In this document: positions 12,324 to 23,623 of the stretch, in pieces
Position numbering within the stretch: position 1 is the stretch's first letter
Layout of the letters: each line of letters begins with the position of its first letter
Source of the DNA: Straminergon stramineum
Taxonomy: Eukaryota; Streptophyta; Bryopsida; Hypnales; Calliergonaceae
Direction of reading: 5' to 3'
NCBI GenBank assembly: GCA_963920665.1
Contig: OY987266.1
Span: 25,098,248-25,162,247, forward strand
Length of the DNA: 64,000 bases
Translations under genes and position numbers: made by a program
The notes under the pieces: generated by a model
Told to the model about the DNA's origin: nothing
What the model saw: the letters and a program-made list of their open reading frames with translations, nothing else
The model's database searches: none

Positions 12324-12900
12324 TTAACCCCTAAGTACTCCGATGTCCATTTTGTAGACGAGGAACAGATTGAAATATAAGTTTCATCTTTCTAACTACT
12401 TGGATGAAAATCATTCTAATTTGTGGAGATACATTATCAAGTTGTTATCCTATCTAAGGTTTGGATTTGGTGATATTGGAGTACAAAATTTTCTAAAATT
12501 ACAAATGTGCAAATATGTCATGTGGTCAATTTGCATTGACTTTAGTTCAAACCTAGATTTGCCAAAATGAGGTCATAGATTTAAAGAACACAAAAATTTC
12601 AAAAAATCATCATGTGAAGAGAACCTCATTTCAAATCCATTCCAACAATTTTTACTCAAAAAATGAAAATATTTTGCTTGTAATCGAATTTAGAAGGAAT
12701 TTTGGAATTTCTCTTTCAAAATTTATAAAAAAAGATTGATGAAAACATTGGTGAATCTAACTGTACAGATAGAATCTACAAATCAAAATCTACAACTTTT
12801 ATTTGTATCTCAATTCCAAAATATGGTTTCAAATAGCACTTTATAAAGATTTTTCTCAAATCATCAATTCTGGAGATGAATCTGGACGTTTAGGGGTGAA
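12324..12900. mobile_element. TTAA element, about 577 bp
   Basis: Starts TTAACCCCTAAGTACTCCG at the same TTAA that ends the preceding element. Ends CTGGACGTTTAGGGGTGAA, where the terminal TTAA has changed to TGAA. No coding frame of note. Confidence 0.7.
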
Positions 12901-14051
12901 TAAGAGGTCCGACTGTAAAGTACAACCCACAAACCTGCAAGATCCACTTCAGTTCGTAGACAGCAACATCCACAAGTTAAGGACGCGGTTTCGCCGACCA
13001 CCGCTGCTTCGTTGCCATTTGCACTAATTAGGAACAATATATGATACAATTCACCGCCCCACCGACATAAACTCGTCATGCACTTACAACTGTTCAGTAG
13101 TGTAGTTTCGAGTAACCGCTTGCATAACTTTACTCTATCCGACTCCAGGATAAAGTTAGTATAGTAGTGCTTTCTCCAGCCGACACATATAACAGCTAAT
13201 CTATGCCCAACGAGTCATCACCACCACCATAGACATATAAGTTTGCTCTGCAGAAGCAAGTCAAAAGAGTCTGTGAATGGAACACCGAAGTTCTTTTCTT
13301 GCAATCCATAAAGTACAAGCCAAGCAGGTCAGCAAAAGACCGTCTTGACGAATAATCTACAGTAGCACTCCATTTGCATGGAACAGAATAAAATGACAAA
13401 GAAAAATACTCTATCAAAATCTTTCAGTTCTGAATCTACCCACTTTCTGTACCAATCTATAACCACTCGATCAAGCGATCACTCCAGGAGCAGAAACTGT
13501 CGACAAATTACACACGATTGGAACCACCACAGGCTCCTCCTTCAATCTTTCAAGAACGGAAAAGCTGCAGACGACTGGTGGGGTTCCAAAGTCTACACTC
13601 GGGAGAAATAAGATACACGACTTAAGCACAAGTTCTTTTCTTCCAATCCATAAAGTACAAGCCAAGCAGGTCACTTAAAGACCGTCTTGATGAATAATCT
13701 AACCGACTCCATTTTCATGGAACAGAATAATTTGACAAAGAAATTACTGTCACCACCGTTCAGCTCTGAATCGTCTCGACTGTAACTGGAACATTTTTCC
13801 ATTTGCTGTACCGATCTACAACCGCTAGGCAACCATTCAAGCAGTCCCTCCGCATAAGCAGAAAATGTCGATAAATTACACACGAACTCACCACATGCTC
13901 CTCTTTCAAACTTTCATCAGAGGGAAAAAGCTGCAGAATGCGTGGGATTCCAAAGTCTACACCCGGCACCCGGAAGAGGTGGTGCTCAGGGGATATCACG
14001 CACTGAAATGCACACATTTGGAACATTCTGCATGTACCCTGAGCAACACGC
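12901..14051. other. Region downstream of the RER-like gene, containing a tandem duplication
   Basis: GC-richer and non-repetitive except for the duplication entered separately. It probably includes the 3' UTR of the minus-strand RER-like gene, which ends at 14052. Small open frames on both strands overlap one another and are not supported. Confidence 0.5.
13288..13967. repeat. Two-copy tandem duplication, about 320-340 bp units
   Basis: Unit 1 13288-13603, unit 2 13630-13967. Shared phrases include CATAAAGTACAAGCCAAGCA, GACCGTCTTGA, ATGGAACAGAATAA, AAATTACACACGA and TTCCAAAGTCTACAC, in the same order with small indels. Confidence 0.9.
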
Positions 14052-17000
14052 TCATGGCGTTCTTGTGGGCTCAGCCTCTTGTCGCAGTAGCACTGCATCT
14101 GCAGGAGTCTCCAGAGTTGATGTGCTGGCCTCAAGCGAGGAGTCAGACTCAAGCTTTGGTTCTTGTACTTCTGGAAGTGGCGATGGAGGGCCCTGGTCCT
14201 CCGAGCATTGAAGACCCGTCATGCGGGCAAGACCCACCCATTGCTGCATCCACAAGGAAATCAAGCAGACAATCAGTGCCATTTCAATCACATCTGTAAT
14301 CACAGAACCCTCTCTTGCCTCTTTCATCGTTGCAGTTTGATAACTAAAAGCCAGGATTAGGGTTAGGGTTTAGAGTTTGGGGTCGGATATAGGACATAAC
14401 CGGTTGTAGGATCCTGGAATTACTCATTTGCCAAAATATGCTCATGAGAAATTAAGACCCGGATCATCAAATAAAAATATTTGAAAGAATTTGGGCGAAA
14501 TATATACCCCAGCTCCAAAGTACGAATTCGCAATTCGAGCAGCAAACGATAGCGCACTTCCTGCTAGCGGTTGAGAGGCTAAGAAATAGTCTGCGATCCA
14601 GTGCTCGACAATGCCTGCAATTGCCTGAAACATCCGAAAACATCGTCTCTCAGATCCTTTGCTATACAAGAAACAGAGAAAGATTCATAGAAAAAAGGTC
14701 AGAACTGGACAGATTCGTTAAACCCTAAAGGACCAAGAGGCCTAACTCGGGTCTCCTGTTTTCTTCAAGCAGTTCTGAGTAGGTCATGACAGGATTTTTC
14801 TTCAATTTTGTTGACCAAGAGACGCCATATTCTTCACAGATTCAAGTGAAAAAAATGTTTCGGGCCCATTTCTCACAAAATGGTCATTTCCAAACAATGA
14901 GTCTCATGTGCTTCAGGGCTTAATCCTTTAATGACAAAGAAGCCCAACTTTGGCCTCATGTTACTTGTCTAGCACATTGAAGAGTTTCAGAAGATACACT
15001 AGCACATGCAATGGTTTCCACTCAATCTAATGACATAAATATTTTCCACATTTAATTTTCACTTCCGCAGTATGATCAGTCAAAATGGTCATTCCTATAT
15101 CATGATTCTTTCATCCTTTCATCCTTAAAAGAGTTAATGTCCAGGCGAATGTTTCCAAGGAGAAACAACGCAGTCACATAAAAAAATTGCAAGATACTCC
15201 TACCACTTTGGGCCCAATTGCTAATTCGCAGAAGATTCAAGCCATCTCCAAAATTTTCAATTCTTTCTTAAACACACAAGTTATCCTTTCATTATCATGA
15301 ATTAAAGAAGTTTAGAAAGCGAATCCCCCGACATCAATGAACTTGTAGCATGAACTTTGCGAACCACAGATTGATTGAATCCAAATCACATTCAGAACAT
15401 ATGAAAAAATGTTAGCCAAGTCACCTGATAGCGAAGATTAGCGGAGAGACCCAAGAATCCGGCATATACAAAGGCGGTCTTGAACATGGGCGAGCGCTTG
15501 GCAACGACTTGCTGCGCCAGCTCTGGATTGAAAGCTTTCCGAATGGCCCACACGGCGTTCCCGACCGAGAGAGTGCCAATGCTGGAAACCACGCCCACTC
15601 CAAACAGCTTCAAGCCGCCCAGGATGACCGCCAGCCCTCGGGTGTTCAAGTCGTAGCTTTCGCCCACTCGTGGTCGTTGGAAGGCGTTGTCAGGTATCGA
15701 GCCCAGAAATCCTGCCATTCCCTCAAACGCTCCTCCTCCAGGGACCTGCGACAGGGGTTCATTCTTTGGGCTCAGTATCGATAAGTGTTTGAGTCCAACA
15801 GCAAGCCTCGAAGAAATCCAAGGAAATTCGAGGAAAAAATAATAATATTTTGTAGCAAATTTGTTGAAAATCTGTTGGAAATTCTTAGAAACGGAATTGT
15901 AGATACCACGATGACACAAAACTTATGCAGAAATGTTAGCTTCAATCAAGATCTTGGGGCCACCCCTACCAAAAACAAAAACTGAATAGAGAAAATAAAA
16001 GTGTGGTTCCTTTAATAGAATATATTTTGGCCAAGTTCATGATCTAGCTACCAGCTCATAGGAAATTTAAAGAGGAAAATTTCAATTTTTATGAAAATAT
16101 TGTTGAAATTTTGTTGACAGGTCGTCAGAAACTGCATTGTAGCTACCAAAATATGCGGAATTGTAGTCTCAACCACATTCTTGGAGAACCCCAACAGAAA
16201 GAAAGAAATGAAAAAAATACCAAACTACTAGCTCTTTTATTGGCTAGAAATAGACAAATTTTGTGATCCAGCTACAAACCTATAGGAAATTGAAGGAGGT
16301 AAATGTGATCATTTGCAGCAAACTTTTTGAAAATATGTTGTACATCGCTAGGAAATGAACTGAAGCTACCCAAATAACAAAGAATTACCCAGAATTGGTA
16401 GCCTCAATCCACATGTTGGAGTCAACGCAGCGACAACATCATCAAAGAAAAGTACAAGAAAAACTGACCTGAGAGTCGAGAGATCGGAAGGACAACGTGG
16501 GAGCCGGTAGCCAGACCGTGAAGAAATCCACGGCCACCGCACGCACGGAGTCTGTAATCACGTACTCGAGCTCGTGCCAGAAGCGATCTCCTCTCGTTTT
16601 GTACTGAGCGAATAACGTGGTGGTGATGGATATGGATTCCTCAATTGCAAGTCTCTGCAGGAATCGAGGGTCTGCCAGCCATCTCTCCCGCAACCCCTGA
16701 AATCAAATTTGCACATTCTGTTTAGCCTTTATCAGGTTACAACACTGTGAAATCAGCAGAAGCGTGCTGCATCTCTCTATTTAGAGCTTACAGAGAGCCT
16801 GCGACAAAATTGAAAAAGAAAACACAAAAACAGGGTTTCAATAAGATTAAGACTATTTCAAGAATGTGAAGACATCATCATAGCGAGTTTCCATATGATC
16901 AGTGCCACCAATGGGAGGCCTTTATGTTGATCACTGGACAATAGGGAAACCTCCGACGAGTCATGACCACGATTCTCTCTATGATAACACTGTCTAAAAT

Positions 17001-20000
17001 TTCGTGAACGAATGGAATCCAAATGATGAGATATATCAGTGGTAGCAAGAGCAACCTGGAAGCGACGAGTCATTTCGGCAATGATAGGGTGCTGGTCCAA
17101 TTCAAAGAAGCTCTTCAACACTTCGGGGTCGACCAGCCCGCGCTCCAGTCCTGCTTGAATGTCCTGCTCGTTCACAACCAGTACTCATTCAAATTTTGCA
17201 TGAACGGTAGTATTATAACATTCTTGAGTCGTAGTAGCAGCATGGCACCTCTGAGAGTACTACCAACTATAAGTTATTTAGAGAAAAGTCATACCATAGC
17301 AAAGCAAATTTAGCAATATCAAAGTTCTAATGTGTGATTGATTCATAGGCTTCAGGATCGGAGCTCTTACTTTGCGATTGAGCACAACTTTGCAAACAAG
17401 GTGTCAGATTTTCCAATTCAGAGGGTGCTCAACATGCGCTCCCTAGAAATGTTATGATGGGAGCCCAGCAGAATCTCTTATATTAACCCTTTAAGGACGA
17501 AGAAGACCATATTTGACCGCATGTTTTTTTACAATTTTTGAAAAGTTTATAAGGGGATTTTGTTTCAAATAGTTTTTTTTTCAACCATCACATGTAATGT
17601 TCTTCACTCAGTCTAATGACATACCGATTTTCCCCATTTGAATCACTCTTCTCACAATCTGATCAATCAAAATGGGCATTTCAGAATCAAGAATTCTACG
17701 ACCTTGAAGGGTAAAGTGCAAACTGTCACGATTATATCAGTGTTGTTCTGATTCGCACAGCTTTTCATTTATTTGTCCTGGATAAAGCCTAATGACATCC
17801 AAAAATCTTATCAACGGAACCTTGTAGCTTGATGAAACACTTTTGGAGTTTGTTGCATTGCAACAGGTTCTAGTAGGAATTACCTGAGGCAAAGCATCCC
17901 GACGCCGTCCTGCGGCGTCCATGACGCGAGCCACCTCGGCGCGGTCGAAGCAGTTCCGGTTGCAAGCTCTCGACGCGGAGTACCACAAGAAATCGGCCTC
18001 CGGAACATTGCCTTCTACCCGAATCCTCTGCCGTTCGGGATTCAGTAGCACGACTGCTTGCGTCTTCTTCGTCAGCTTCTTTTGCACCCGCGCAGGCAGC
18101 CCTGTCCCTCTTGCACCATACCATACGTGAGAGGCTCCTGTAATTACGATTAGCAGCCCGGAGGAGCCCCCATCTATCATACCCTTCTCAACAACCTGTG
18201 CAGAAGCAGAGGCATAAAACGCGGCGTTCAATGTAATGATGACAGTGCTCAACCACCACCCCAGTAGCAAAACCTGTCAACCCTAAAACTGACTGTATTG
18301 CACGACCTAGCATATGTGCCACTGAAAGTACGCAAATGAATTTATGGTCAGCTAAGCATCTGATAATCAAAAATTAGGTTTTGAAATCGGTGAAAACTGC
18401 TTTCAACAGAACGAAAATTTGATGGTGTACTAGACACAAGCAGTTTCAGTGAAATTAAAGTGTTTCAGGAACTTGTAGGCAACATTACAAAAGAGAATCT
18501 TTCTTCACGATGCATGAGAGCAGTGTGAGATTACTATACTTATTAGAGATGACAGATGACTGATGGAGGAGATTCTCTGCATGGCGTTGTCTGAAAGTTC
18601 ACACTTTTAGAATTTTAAGTACTGAAAAGGTCTAATAAGCATGGGGTGGGTGGTCGAAAAGGGTGAATGCTCACCTCAGTCATCACATGATCAGCAACAG
18701 TGCGGGCTTGAGAATACTGGTAAGCGCTGGGACCAAAAGCATTGGGAGTGACATCAGCTAGAGCTAATTGGTCGATGAACGGAATTGAAACAGCTCCAAA
18801 GCCTCCTCCCACAGGGGGGGCATACTTCTTCCTGTCTGCTGCATTCAGACCTTGAATCCCCTTAGCTTGGATTGTGCGCAATACCTGACTCATCATTCAC
18901 AAACATATACACAGCAGTAGAATCTCAGGTCACCATTAAATAGAGAACAAACCATCATCAACAAAAACACCCTTGCAAAAAGAAATCTAGAGTTAGAGCA
19001 GCATCAACATCCTTGGAAAAGAAGAAGACAGGCCACTGCCTAAGAATCCCAGACACGCACTCTCCAATGAATGCCAGATTTTCGAGAATCTTTTGGGTTT
19101 CCATCCTGCTCGAGAATGTCTTGTTTGACTATGACATGATTGTAGTTCACTTCTGTGGTCAATCAAGGATACGACAATCACCTCAGGGGGTGTTCCGCAA
19201 GCCATCAGTCGAACACCATTCGCTCGACAATACTGCAACAGTGGTAAATATTCCTGCCATAGTCCATCAGGCCAAAACTCTACCATAGCCTTCAGCTCAG
19301 CGTCGGATATCGTCTTGTCCATGTATCGATCGAGTGATTTTTGAAGAGTCACTGGAAAAGCGTCGAGGGCCAAAGATACCGGGTGGTGAAGCTCAAAACA
19401 GGCATCGCGAAGCTTGCGAACAATCCCCAACTCCAGCACCTGTCACCCCCAGCAAATTCAAATCAACATTCCAACATTTATATACAGCACAATCCAACGT
19501 TGGAACACTCAAGAACAGGGATTTGAGACTTGTGGTCCAAAGTCGGCAATGCAGTGTGATATCTCCACGAGGTGCTAACTGAATCGAAACGAGATTCTTG
19601 GACTCAGAATTGCCAATAGCCAGATTTGGAAATAATAGAGAGCTGCGTTATAGGCATCACTAACTTTCACACCTTCTATTGAACATCGTCCGCATCCTAA
19701 ACACTCTCGAATCCACTAATCGACGCAGAAAGTCTGGAATGCCCACAAAATTGAAACAAACGACGTAATCTGTGAATGCGCACAAAAGTCGAGAATGCAC
19801 ACAAAAACAGGGTTTGCGATTGGGCAGTACTCTATCATCTGCATCCGGAACGCGTTCCGCTTCGCCGAGATACACAACTCGAGCTTGCAGCAGTTTCTGC
19901 CACACGCGGCTCTGTTCCCCGCCGATGGCCTCGGGCTCGCCCAGCACGGTGGCATCATACACGCGCGACAGTTTCCAATTCTCGCCAGTTTCCGCATTCT

Positions 20001-20454
20001 CCGTCCCTTTTTCTCCAGTTTTGCTTTCCGAATTCGCTTTCTTCCCGTTCACTTCCGCCACTCCTGGCTTCTCAAATCTACTCAACGCCACTGCTGTGAC
20101 AAGAGCTCCCAGCACCGCTCGCCGACCCAAATGAACACAACCATTCTCTTCGGCGCCGCTGTCTTCGCCCAAATCTCCTGAACCACTCGCCACAGTGGAA
20201 ACATTTCGAGACGCATTTCGGGATACATTTCTTTTAGAGGTTTGGGGGTCACTTGCAATTGAGTCTACCCTTCTCCCAACCGGAAACCGAACTCTCTTCA
20301 GTTGGTGAGTGGAATTCACAACCTGTGCGGATGATTCTAGTGTACACGCATTACTGACAATTCTAGCAGTGAGCTTCTGATTTGCACTACCAATGAAAGT
20401 CGAATGAGTACCACTACCAATGAGACTCGGAGTGCCGACTCTCGCAGCAGCCAT
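14052..20454 (-). CDS. RER5-like: RETICULATA-RELATED 5/6-like chloroplast protein (DUF399 + DUF3411), 9 exons
   Basis: Exons read on the minus strand: 20454-19831, 19439-19182, 18884-18675, 18195-17884, 17163-17056, 16696-16469, 15745-15425, 14624-14508, 14243-14052. Every intron is GT..AG and phase 0, and the frame stays open to a TGA at 14054-14052, giving about 789 residues, close to the roughly 740 of Arabidopsis RER5/RER6. The Ser/Arg-rich N-terminus looks like a plastid transit peptide. A twin-Arg plus hydrophobic stretch ([15 protein letters not shown]) lies near residue 110. Exons 1-4 encode the DUF399 (ChaN/haem-binding-like) domain, with [19 protein letters not shown] and [20 protein letters not shown]. 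Exons 5-9 encode the DUF3411 (RETICULATA) domain, with [25 protein letters not shown], a membrane-like segment after DLNTRG, and a [12 protein letters not shown] end. An in-frame ATG at 20493 would add 13 residues; I prefer the ATG at 20454 because MAAAR is typical of transit peptides. RER5 (BPG3) affects chloroplast development in Arabidopsis. The biochemical role is unknown. Exon 1 ends at an unusual donor (GTACTG). Confidence 0.93.
14355..14375. repeat. Telomere-like motif in the last RER intron
   Basis: GGATTAGGGTTAGGGTTTAG, about three plant telomere units, lying in intron 8 of the RER-like gene. Too short for an interstitial telomere tract; comparable to a telo-box. Confidence 0.6.
14718..14923. 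mobile_element. TTAA MITE in RER intron 7 (copy 1 of a pair)
   Basis: Starts TTAAACCCTAAAGGACCAAG, ends GTGCTTCAGGGCTTAA. It abuts the next copy and shares its TTAA. Confidence 0.7.
14920..15137. mobile_element. TTAA MITE in RER intron 7 (copy 2 of a pair)
   Basis: Starts TTAATCCTTTAATGACAAAG, ends TCCTTAAAAGAGTTAA. Its interior is related to 17483-17714 (shared CTCAATCTAATGACATA-like and ATGATCAGTCAAAATGG-like phrases). Confidence 0.7.
17483..17714. mobile_element. TTAA MITE in RER intron 4
   Basis: Starts TTAACCCTTTAAGGACGAAG; the right end GACCTTGAAGGGTAAA is degenerate. Related to the intron 7 copy at 14920. Confidence 0.7.
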
Positions 20455-21160
20455 AGCTACAAACTTGCAGCTCCCAACGCTACACTCACACAATCCTCAG
20501 TTCACACAATCCTACAGTCGATCAAGCAATACAGATTCCTCTACTAAAGCTGCATCCACCCCGAAGATGTTTAAATTCGGTCTGGATTCAGTCTCTATCC
20601 TGATCTGAACAATGATTCTAGCACTGATCCGAACAAGCAAGCTCTCTCTTCCTGCTCCATTCGGAAATGATCAGCAAAGTAAGTTTACGCGAAAGCAAAT
20701 TAAAGGCCTTCCCGTTTCTATCCTTCCCAACCATGGATGGACAGCGGAACTGTGGCATCCGCTGAGCTCTTCTAGCTGCCATGTGCCGAGAAAGCACGGA
20801 CTGTGGAAGCGCCGGTGTGCGCTTGCTAGCTGGTCCCTTATCGTCACTCTCATCACCAGTCGGGCACCAGTCAATCAGTGATTTAAGTTCCAAGTCGTCG
20901 TACTACACTCGTACCAGAAGTTATTTTTTCTGGTAAGAGCTTTAGGAGGCTTCTTTGCCAGATCACGCTTGCTTTCCGTGAGAAGATGAGAATGGTTTTC
21001 GAACGGTGTTTTGTGGCAGCGTCCGGGAGGAGGGATGAGGAGAGCCACACGCTCCCCACCAGGATGTGGGAAGCGTAAGCAGTTGGCGTGTTGACGTGCC
21101 GGCTTGATGCTCCACTGACGCTGTGGCTGGCAACCTGAGAGGGTCGGATGGCATCTTTGT
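20455..21160. promoter_or_regulatory. Putative 5' region of the RER-like gene
   Basis: The block upstream of the RER-like ATG is GC-richer than the surrounding repeats, free of recognised transposons, and stops being GC-rich near 21170. It probably contains the 5' UTR and promoter. Overlapping short frames on both strands (20612-20893) are unsupported. No specific element is claimed. Confidence 0.35.
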
Positions 21161-21929
21161 CCTGGGATCCTTATCCAGAGCTTGAACTCTGCTTTTTACT
21201 GTACTGTATGATAGCCTGCTCTAAATCCACTCGTCTTCTAAAGACTGTCCCTAGCCAGGTTGTGAAATGGACATTAACAAGTTGTAAAATGCAAATATGT
21301 AAAGCATTGAATGTTTTTTCAGAGCGGTTTAAAATTTGTTAAATGTTCCATTATACTTTGCTAGTGGATGGAATAAGAGCCAAGGTGGGTCCATTTCTGA
21401 AATGTTTACCTGTGTTCAAAAAAACTTTTCTCCCCCAACTTTGAATGCTAATATATTTCAATCTATACAGTCAAACTTGATAAAATTTTTACCACATGAT
21501 CTCATACAAGTATAGTACAAGATCCTACGGTTGGATTTCTTAATTTCAGTTTGTTTTTTTCTTAAAAGAACACAGCAGAAATGACAATTTCGAGTGATTT
21601 TTGTCAAAAAATAGGCCTTGGTCCCTCAAGAGTTTAGTTTAGTAAAGGTCGCATTTTGGAACCCTGTCTATTACTTTCTATATGTTGTTGTGCTTGTTTT
21701 TGGTGAAGCAATATCTTTTTTCAGATGACACATGTGTGGGTTTTGTAAGGCCTACGATCAAGAAATAGATACCTATGGCAGAATTCTTTAAAAATTCATA
21801 AGTAATTCAAAAATGCTCCGAAAAATATGAAACCACTTGGGTTAGATTCCACATCAATTTTTCTTCGAGTGAAAAATAAGGAAAAATATTTTAGTGCATC
21901 GAAGAACCGTCGAAAAGGCCGACCAGCCC
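21161..21929. other. AT-rich non-coding sequence
   Basis: No gene seen. Parts of 21480-21620 faintly resemble the interiors of the long TTAA elements. Confidence 0.4.
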
Positions 21930-22516
21930 TTAACCCCTAAAGGACCGAGGCACATTTTGGGCAGAGATTGTCAAAAACTGACACTTTTTAGGGCAGCAAG
22001 AAAAAAATGAAAAACAAAGTGTTTTTTTTCAAAATCAACCGTACAAATTTGAACTAGACTTCTTTGGGAACATGTGGAAAAATTTTAGAAACTTTGACCT
22101 CATGGATTGAAAGATTATAACGTTTGAAGTTAGGTGAAAAAGTTTTTCTCCAACCTTGCCCGACATGGCCTACAAACTTTAACTCCTTCTAGAATGAGAT
22201 TCTTACAATAAATAGGGTTATTTTTTTGGACATTTGCAACTTGGATCATGTAAGCTACACACACACCAAATTTCAAAATCATAGGAAGAGTTTTGCACAT
22301 GCTGCCCAAAGCTGCCCGAGCTGCCCACAAAGTTCAGGGCAGCGTAACTTTTGATCTGGGCACCCGATCGGAAAAAAAATTAGATTTTCAGGAAGGAGAT
22401 ACAAAGTTACACTACATGTTCAAATTTCATGAACATCCGACTAAAAATGACCTCGTAGGAGCCTACCTAAGATTTCTTGCGTACGTTGAACGGACACTTG
22501 ATCCTTTAGGGGTTAA
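21930..22516. mobile_element. TTAA element, 587 bp, best-preserved termini
   Basis: Left TTAACCCCTAAAGGACCGAG; the right end read inversely is TTAACCCCTAAAGGATCAAG. So 16-18 bp of inverted repeat, including the TTAA, are nearly identical. The interior shares phrases with 253-1186 and 37400-38310 (for example GTGGAAAAATTTTAGAAA). An open frame at 22293-22550 is judged non-coding. Confidence 0.88.
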
Positions 22517-22890
22517 ACGCATGGTTTATGAGCAGACTACCTTACAGTAAAGTAAACTTACTGCCTACCTGCCCGGCTTTGGTTTTTTTCTCTGGAGGAT
22601 TGAGTTGGCAGAGCTTCTTTCTTACAGAATCAGGCAGAATGTACTCAGAATGAACATTTTAAACAAATATGTCTTTGATGAGTACAGTATGTATTTGAGA
22701 ACTGAAGAAGTCAGTGTAACGGGTTGTCTCCTATTGAGATTAAGGTATACACCTTTAACTGTCACTAATTGCAATTGATCATAAGTTACTATTATTAAAT
22801 AAAAAATTATTTTAAATTGGATCTTATCGGCAACTGAAGGTAGATTCCAACATACTTTAGCATATATTATTTGGACATTGTACAAATATG

Positions 22891-23020
22891 TAATGGTATG
22901 TTTGCACTTGGTGTTAGGGGTGTTGTTTGCAACATGAATCTAGTCCCAAAGTAGGTCTAAGTTTGTTTCTATGACCCTCAGTAACAACACTCTTTAACAC
23001 CTAATGTGAACACACCATTA
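22891..23020 (+). mobile_element. 130-bp MITE, family B
   Basis: Left TAATGGTATGTTTGCACTTG; the right end read inversely is TAATGGTGTGTTCACATTAG. The inner part of the inverted repeat continues through GGTGTTAGGGGTGTTGTT. A second copy lies at 26344-26464. Confidence 0.85.
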
Positions 23021-23369
23021 GAATTTTAAAGTATTGTTTCTAAGTGTACCAAAAATCTACGCTAGGTTTTTGTAGACTCTTGTGTTTTTATTGTGGACAT
23101 CTTGTGTAATTGATGTCTAGGATTTTGGTGATGCATATTGGTCCAAATGTAGGTGTCACATTTTAGGCAACATTTATTACAAGTGTCAAGTGTATATATC
23201 TTACACTATTTTGTCAAATAGAAACAACATGAATTTTTTTTCAATGCAAAACATGGAAATTAAATATGCATATATACAAACAAATTATAGATAGAGACTA
23301 TTTTTCTTCATACATAGAATACAATTCTAAAATTTGAAGTATTTCTACATCTTTAATTGAAAGAATATA

Positions 23370-23623
23370 CTCCCTTTGCTTGAAAAAATAAGTGTTTGCA
23401 TTAGAAAGTTTTGTTTTTTTGGTAGTTTTGAGTAGGTTTTATCAACACTTTCTAAGGTCTATTTTATATTTTGGTTGCAATAAACACATACAATGTTCTT
23501 TGTCAATTGTGATGATATAAAACTTGGACCCTTTTGAATTATATATTTTGCAATATGATCAATGAAATTGATATTAAAAAACATGAGGTTCGAGTGCTTA
23601 CACTTATTTCAAGAAAGAGGGAG
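23370..23623. mobile_element. Stowaway MITE (Tc1/mariner type), TA target site
   Basis: Left CTCCCTTTGCTTGAAAAAAT; right CTTATTTCAAGAAAGAGGGAG, flanked by TA on both sides. The CTCCCTC-like terminus and AATAAGTG segment are classical for Stowaway elements. 254 bp, no coding capacity. Confidence 0.9.

Larger units (their letters stand above)
8020..12327. mobile_element. Outer TTAA element split by later insertions
   Basis: Left terminus TTAACCCTTAAATGCCCAAGG (8020-8040). The right terminus, read inversely from 12327, is TTAACCCCTAAATGCCCAAGG, so about 20 of 21 bases match. Between them lie an inner TTAA MITE (8168-10540) and a solo LTR (11021-12306). The remaining native sequence is 8024-8167, 10541-11020 and 12312-12323. 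Confidence 0.7.

Noticed and set aside
13196..14152. Several frames of 70-144 codons beyond the RER-like stop
   Set aside because: They follow the tandem duplication and overlap on both strands; more likely 3' UTR.
14355..14375. Interstitial telomere
   Set aside because: Only about three units, too short to be more than a telo-box-like motif.
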